Of a DNA stretch of 64,000 nt, positions 59,616 through 64,000 are shown in pieces. The position numbers and the translations under genes were made by a program. Source of the DNA: Daphnia carinata (taxonomy: Eukaryota > Arthropoda > Branchiopoda > Diplostraca > Daphniidae); contig NC_081332.1 of NCBI RefSeq assembly GCF_022539665.2, positions 2,761,884-2,825,883 of the forward strand. Direction: 5' to 3'. The notes below the pieces were generated by a model, which saw only the letters and a program-made list of their open reading frames with translations, was not told the origin of the DNA and searched no databases. Every line of letters starts with the position of its first letter. The stretch's first letter is position 1.

Positions 59616-62600
59616 ATGGTGTCGAAGATGGCTCCAAAGACGAAACCGGTGGATAACTCTGTCAACGAGAGACGTTTGCGGCCCATTTACGGTAAATGAT
59701 CTCAAAGCAAGGAATTCCTAAATTATGTTACACTCTCCTCAGATACTTAAATACTTCGAAAAATCGTGTTTGACCCGTAATTGTCTAGATTAAACTGTCG
59801 CTCTACTTGTTTAATTTTCGTAACCAAAATAGATTGGCTGGATAATGGAAACAATAAAAAAGCCCTACAAGAAGCTGAAAAGGTTTTGAAGAAGCAACCA
59901 AACCTCCAGTGTGCCAAAGTATTCTTGCTAAACTTCACATTTAATTAACTGAAAATGTCAACTTGTAAAAACCTAGGTATTAAAAGCACTTGCAATGGTA
60001 CGCCTGGGGAAATCAGAAGAAGCTCAGATTATATTGAAAGATGTACAATTGGAGGAGCCTTGTGAAGATGCTACTCTCCAAGCCATGGCTATTTGTTATC
60101 GGGAAACACACAGACGTAACAGACAAATACAAACCTTTTTATTTACACAAATTGTAAGGAATTTTGTTACTTTGTATTTCAGCTGAACTAACATGCCAGA
60201 TATATGAAGCTGCTGTGAAAAAAGATCCATTAAATGAAGAGTTTTTGTCCCACCTTTTCATGGGTTATGTCCGTATTGGAGACTATCGAAAACAACAACA
60301 AACAGCCATGGCCCTCTTCAAAGTTAAACCCAAAAACCCCTATTATTTCTGGGCTGTTATGAGTATCCTTATGCAAGTAAATGTCTTTTGCTGTTTGTCT
60401 TAGAACGTTCATGATGGATATTTTATTCCTTCCTAGGCCTACGTTAGTGACGATACCGTATGCCTTACGATTACCTTGCCACTTGCAGAACGAATGATTA
60501 AAAAGTTCGTAGAAGAAAAAAATAGAAGCTGAAGCTGAGGTACAGTTGTACTTGATGGTCCTGGAGAGACAGGTATTTCCAAGTTGCAGTCTTTTATTGC
60601 CTGGATGTGTATAACCAACCAATGTCCTTATCCAGAGAAAATACCATGAAGCCTTAGAAGTGCTACAGGGGCCGCTATCAGAAAAGCTGGCTTCTGGCAT
60701 AATCGAAAGTAAAAAAGGCGAATATCTCAAACAAATGAAACGTTGGGATCAGATGATGGATTATACCGAAGAGCTTTTACGTTCAAATCCTGATCAATGG
60801 AGCTATTACGTCCATTATGCAGAAACTTTGTTTGAAATTTCATCTCAAGACGTGACCGTAGTTGATCGGGCGAAAACGTTTTTGTTCTCGTTACTGGAGC
60901 AAGAAAGAATGAAATCGGCTAATAAATTAAGGGGTCCGTACCTGGCAATGCTGTATTTTTGGCAGCAACTTCAACAGCGAAATTTCGATGCCTCCGCCGT
61001 TTTTGGTATTTCTTTCTATCCATTTGATAAAGTTTGGTTGAACATGGATGTTGCAAAATTAATTTATCATAACTTGTTTGTAGGGAACTTCAAGGAGTTT
61101 GCGCAGGAGTATGTGGAAATTATGGGAGACAAACCATGCGCTTTCCAGGATCTCAAACCATTCATTAGAAGCTTACCAGCAGACCAAGTTACTGAGTTTC
61201 TCGATTGCGTTAATCAATCTGTCGGCTTGGACGACCCAAGTCGTCAGTCACCTAAAACGGTAATAGTTGGTAATAACAAAAAGGATAATACAAACTATTG
61301 TTTTTCATTAAGGTTAAGCAAATCTGTCGGCATTTGCTGCAACTTCAACTCAATCGCTTTCTCGGGCAACATGATCTATTAGGTAAAGAGGAGAAAACTC
61401 AACTGTCTCGTGAATTATGGGACCACTATCTACGAACCAAATTTTTAAATGTTGGCCTATTAACGACGGATATCAGGTAATTTCTTTCGGTTATTTTAAA
61501 TTACATAATTTCAACGCTACTTTATTTGTTTTTAAACGAGTAGACCAAATGATGGATATGCCTTACTGGCGGCCCACCTTTTGTTAGATACGTGGAATAA
61601 TGATCCCGATGTTCTTGAAAAGTGCCTGTTGTTGCTGGAAATGGCCCTTGCCAATAGTCCGGCCAATTATCACCTCAAGTTGCTCGTCACGAGAGTTTAC
61701 ACACTAGCTGGTAAACACATAATAGTTGTGGCAAATTTCTATGCGTCGATTATTTGTAACCAATGCCTCTAAAGGTCACGGACGAGCAGCTTTCCAGCGT
61801 TACGAGACGTTAGATATTAAATACATCCAATTGGATTCCCTCGGCCATTTGCTCTGTCGACCTCTACTTTCGATGGGATTACCATATACAGCTTCGCCAC
61901 TTTTGTCTAGCACATTACGTTTTTACACCACACACGCCAGAGAAGTATTGACACTCATATTATTTATTTAGAAAATAGTTCTTGAATGTCCTGGTTGTTT
62001 CTTACTGAACAGACATCTGAATGCCTGATCTCGGCTTATAAATTTGGCTCCTTCGGGAAGATTCCGGAATTTACACAATTTTGCCAACGACTTGATAGCT
62101 CTGCTCACTTCGCCTCAATCACCACGGAGCGCATGTTGCTTGATTTGCTCCTTGAGAGCAACTCGCATACTAAATTAGTGCAGATGGCAGGAGGCATGTT
62201 CGCCGATCCTGACAAGGATCAACCTGACTGGCAAGCCTGCGTCGATAATCGCGATTGCGGTGTTTTTGTCTCCTGGGAGCCACCGTCCAAGTATTCAGCA
62301 AAGCAAACCAAGTTTGAATAATTTAATATTTTACTCTGATCGCTGTTCTTGTTTGCAATTCCTAACAGAAATTCGCACGATGATATCGTGAAGACAACGT
62401 TTAACGACGAAGTGAAATTCGCTCGGCTACGCAATCGTCTTGTTCACGCCCTTATTGCCACTGTTGCGCTCTCGCCGATTTGGCAGGTTGAACATTTTAT
62501 GCTTTGTCGTTAGTTTTACTAAACAAGCTGCTAGCAAACTGTTGATTTTTCCAGATTGAAGTTCAAGAAACGAAAAGTAGAACGGAAAACTTGAACAATG

Positions 62601-63497
62601 ATCAAATAGCAGAACACCCGAGGGATAAGTGTATTTTACCTAAACTGCTTCAAGAACTTGGAATTTTGTTAACTGAGTTGAAATCAGAGTCGTTGATGAG
62701 CCATAGTCAGGTAAAAAGGGAATTAAAGTCATACACTACATTTGGTTTGACGATTAAACTTTGCCCGTAGTTCTCCGTGCAAAGTCCACCACCTCCAAGG
62801 CTTTATTCCTACGTTGAGAACGGTTCTCTAGAACCGATTTTGATTTTGATGGATATAGTCTCAAAGGGCCAATGTCACGCGATTGGTAACGATGAAATCC
62901 GACAGCTTGATAATGCCCTCAACCGCGTTGTTGACTCTGCTCAGCTGTCCGTCGCCAGCGAGGGTTTCTGGAGGAATTATGTCCGACTTGAGAGAGTTTA
63001 CAATGCAGTCGAGGTAAAGATTTGCTTGACTGATTGTAAGAGATGAAAAATAATGGATTTCTTTCAATTTACAGACATTATGTTTGTGTGTGCTGGTCAC
63101 TTCTACTATTCATGCCATAATCAAAAATAACAATGCATTAAGCAAAAAAAGAAAAAAAAAGGTGAAGCGGATAATGGCGATTCATTGAACAGAGTATGTA
63201 CCACAAATTTCCCGTTCGTGGAAGTCAGAACTTAAATCCAACTTAATAATTCAGGTAAAGCAATTTTCGACCTTGGTAAGCTGTGTAACGTCTAACATGA
63301 AAAAGATGGAAGCTCTTATTGACGAGTTAAGCGTCCAAGTGGGTGTCAGCCAGATGAAATTAACAGAATCAGATAACGAAAAAGCAGTACATGCGATCAC
63401 AGATGAAATAAACAAGAACTTGAGTCAGTCCCCCGTTTCAGAAGTGAAGAATCTAATGGTGGAAAAGTTTAAGTTGTTAGAGACATGCAACCTGTAA
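59616..63497 (+). CDS. NAA25: NAA25, NatB auxiliary subunit, copy B (frameshifted in exon 5)
   Basis: Same 15-exon gene as 27038-30925. The A run in exon 5 is 7 long (60516-60522) instead of 9, so the frame breaks and reaches TGA at 60530-60532, truncating the protein after about 190 residues. Downstream exons are otherwise open. Exon 13 is intact here: two A at 62797-62798, giving SPPPPRLYSYVENGSLEP and then ILMDIVSKGQCHAIGN. Exon 10 contains a 91-bp patch (62036-62126) that is about 20% diverged from copy A with only two amino-acid changes. If the exon 5 deletion is a base-calling error the gene is functional; if real, it is a pseudogene. The exon with the Lys run ends ambiguously, as in copy A. 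Confidence 0.8.
62036..62126 (+). other. NAA25: Highly diverged 91-bp patch within NAA25 exon 10, copy B
   Basis: Compared with 29461-29551 there are 18 base differences in 91 bp, while the rest of this exon and both flanks are nearly identical. Fifteen changed codons are synonymous; the two amino-acid changes are V to I and A to T. No indels. This is the signature of a conversion tract from a more diverged homologue, or of two histories joined. Confidence 0.9.
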
Positions 63498-63604
63498 TGC
63501 GAAATACAATTTTCGTTGCATTGCTTTCCACGAGTTTGATATTCCTTTTTTTACGGATATGTGAATGCATAGTCTTCTCGACTAATGCGAGCCTTACCAT
63601 ATAA

Positions 63605-64000
63605 GCTCAAAAACTATAGACTCTACATAAAAACAACTTCCATTTTCGCGTTCCTTGGTTAATTTTGAATCAGAATCATATATTATCTAGATTTAATTAT
63701 ATTATTTTTTAATAGGACAAAATTTTAAGCCCGACAATATAAGGCCGGCTTTCTGTTTTTTTTCCCTTTAATTCAAAAACTATAACGCCAATTAAAAAAT
63801 ATTCCATTCCATTCTGCATCGAAAACATGTATTTTAAGCCAAATTTGAAATTTGGCACAAAATTAAAAAAATGAGAAGGCTATAGCCTTCTACAATACTA
63901 CAAATAATAACAATGAAAATTCACATAGGTAACGTTGATTTGCCAACGCCATCTCGGAGTAATATGAGTAGCATTTGCAGGCGTTACTACTGGTATACTT
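63605..64000. repeat. Satellite relative and palindromes, copy B
   Basis: Copy B counterpart of 31030-31428: the inverted relative of the 180-bp satellite, the two palindromes, and the start of the gene-poor interval. It is still collinear at the last base of the window. Confidence 0.7.

Larger units (their letters stand above)
44946..64000. repeat. Large direct duplication, copy B (~19 kb, runs off window)
   Basis: Collinear with 12389-31428 in the same orientation. Differences are scattered single bases and short indels, mostly in homopolymers, with denser changes in the first 1.2 kb after the gap. Genic content is the same as copy A, less the 3' half of the vitellogenin-like gene. Near-identity of introns means a very recent event or two alleles. 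Confidence 0.95.

Overview
This is a stretch of animal nuclear genome, most likely an arthropod and plausibly a small crustacean such as Daphnia. The evidence is compact multi-exon genes with GT-AG introns mostly of 50-150 bp, insect/crustacean-like syntaxin 1A and vitellogenin-type proteins, and short intergenic distances. The species call is an inference from style and protein similarity; no search was run.

Layout. (1) 1-13.5 kb is unique sequence with four genes: a TTLL5-like tubulin polyglutamylase (+), ALKBH1 (-), ashwin (+, head-to-head with ALKBH1 across 137 bp) and a large vitellogenin/large-lipid-transfer-protein gene with a C-terminal von Willebrand D domain (-). (2) 12.4-31.4 kb is copy A of a large direct duplication. 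It carries the 5' half of the vitellogenin-like gene, FBXO47 (-), syntaxin 1A (+, with two alternative transmembrane last exons) and NAA25 (+, NatB auxiliary subunit). (3) 31.4-44.8 kb is gene-poor. It holds old diverged direct repeats, one unrecognised exon-like ORF, an array of about 13 diverged 70-86 nt units bounded by splice-like signals, and a 2.7-2.8 kb tandem macro-repeat containing a 180-bp satellite. (4) 44845-44944 is a run of exactly 100 N. (5) 44.9-64.0 kb is copy B of the same duplication, starting immediately after the gap inside the vitellogenin-like gene and running off the window end.

The copies are near-identical over about 19 kb, including introns. That, the 100-N gap at the edge of copy B, and dense small indels next to the gap make an uncollapsed second haplotype (or mis-joined contig) the most economical reading, although a real recent duplication is not excluded. 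The copies are not equivalent. NAA25 carries a different 2-nt A-run indel in each copy, and one 91-bp patch of NAA25 is about 20% diverged, almost entirely at synonymous sites, inside otherwise near-identical sequence.

The genes are housekeeping or neuronal/reproductive genes with no shared pathway. I see no operon-like or defence-type system. The items most worth checking are the status of the duplication, the NAA25 conversion-like patch, the mini-exon-like array and the satellite-rich interval.
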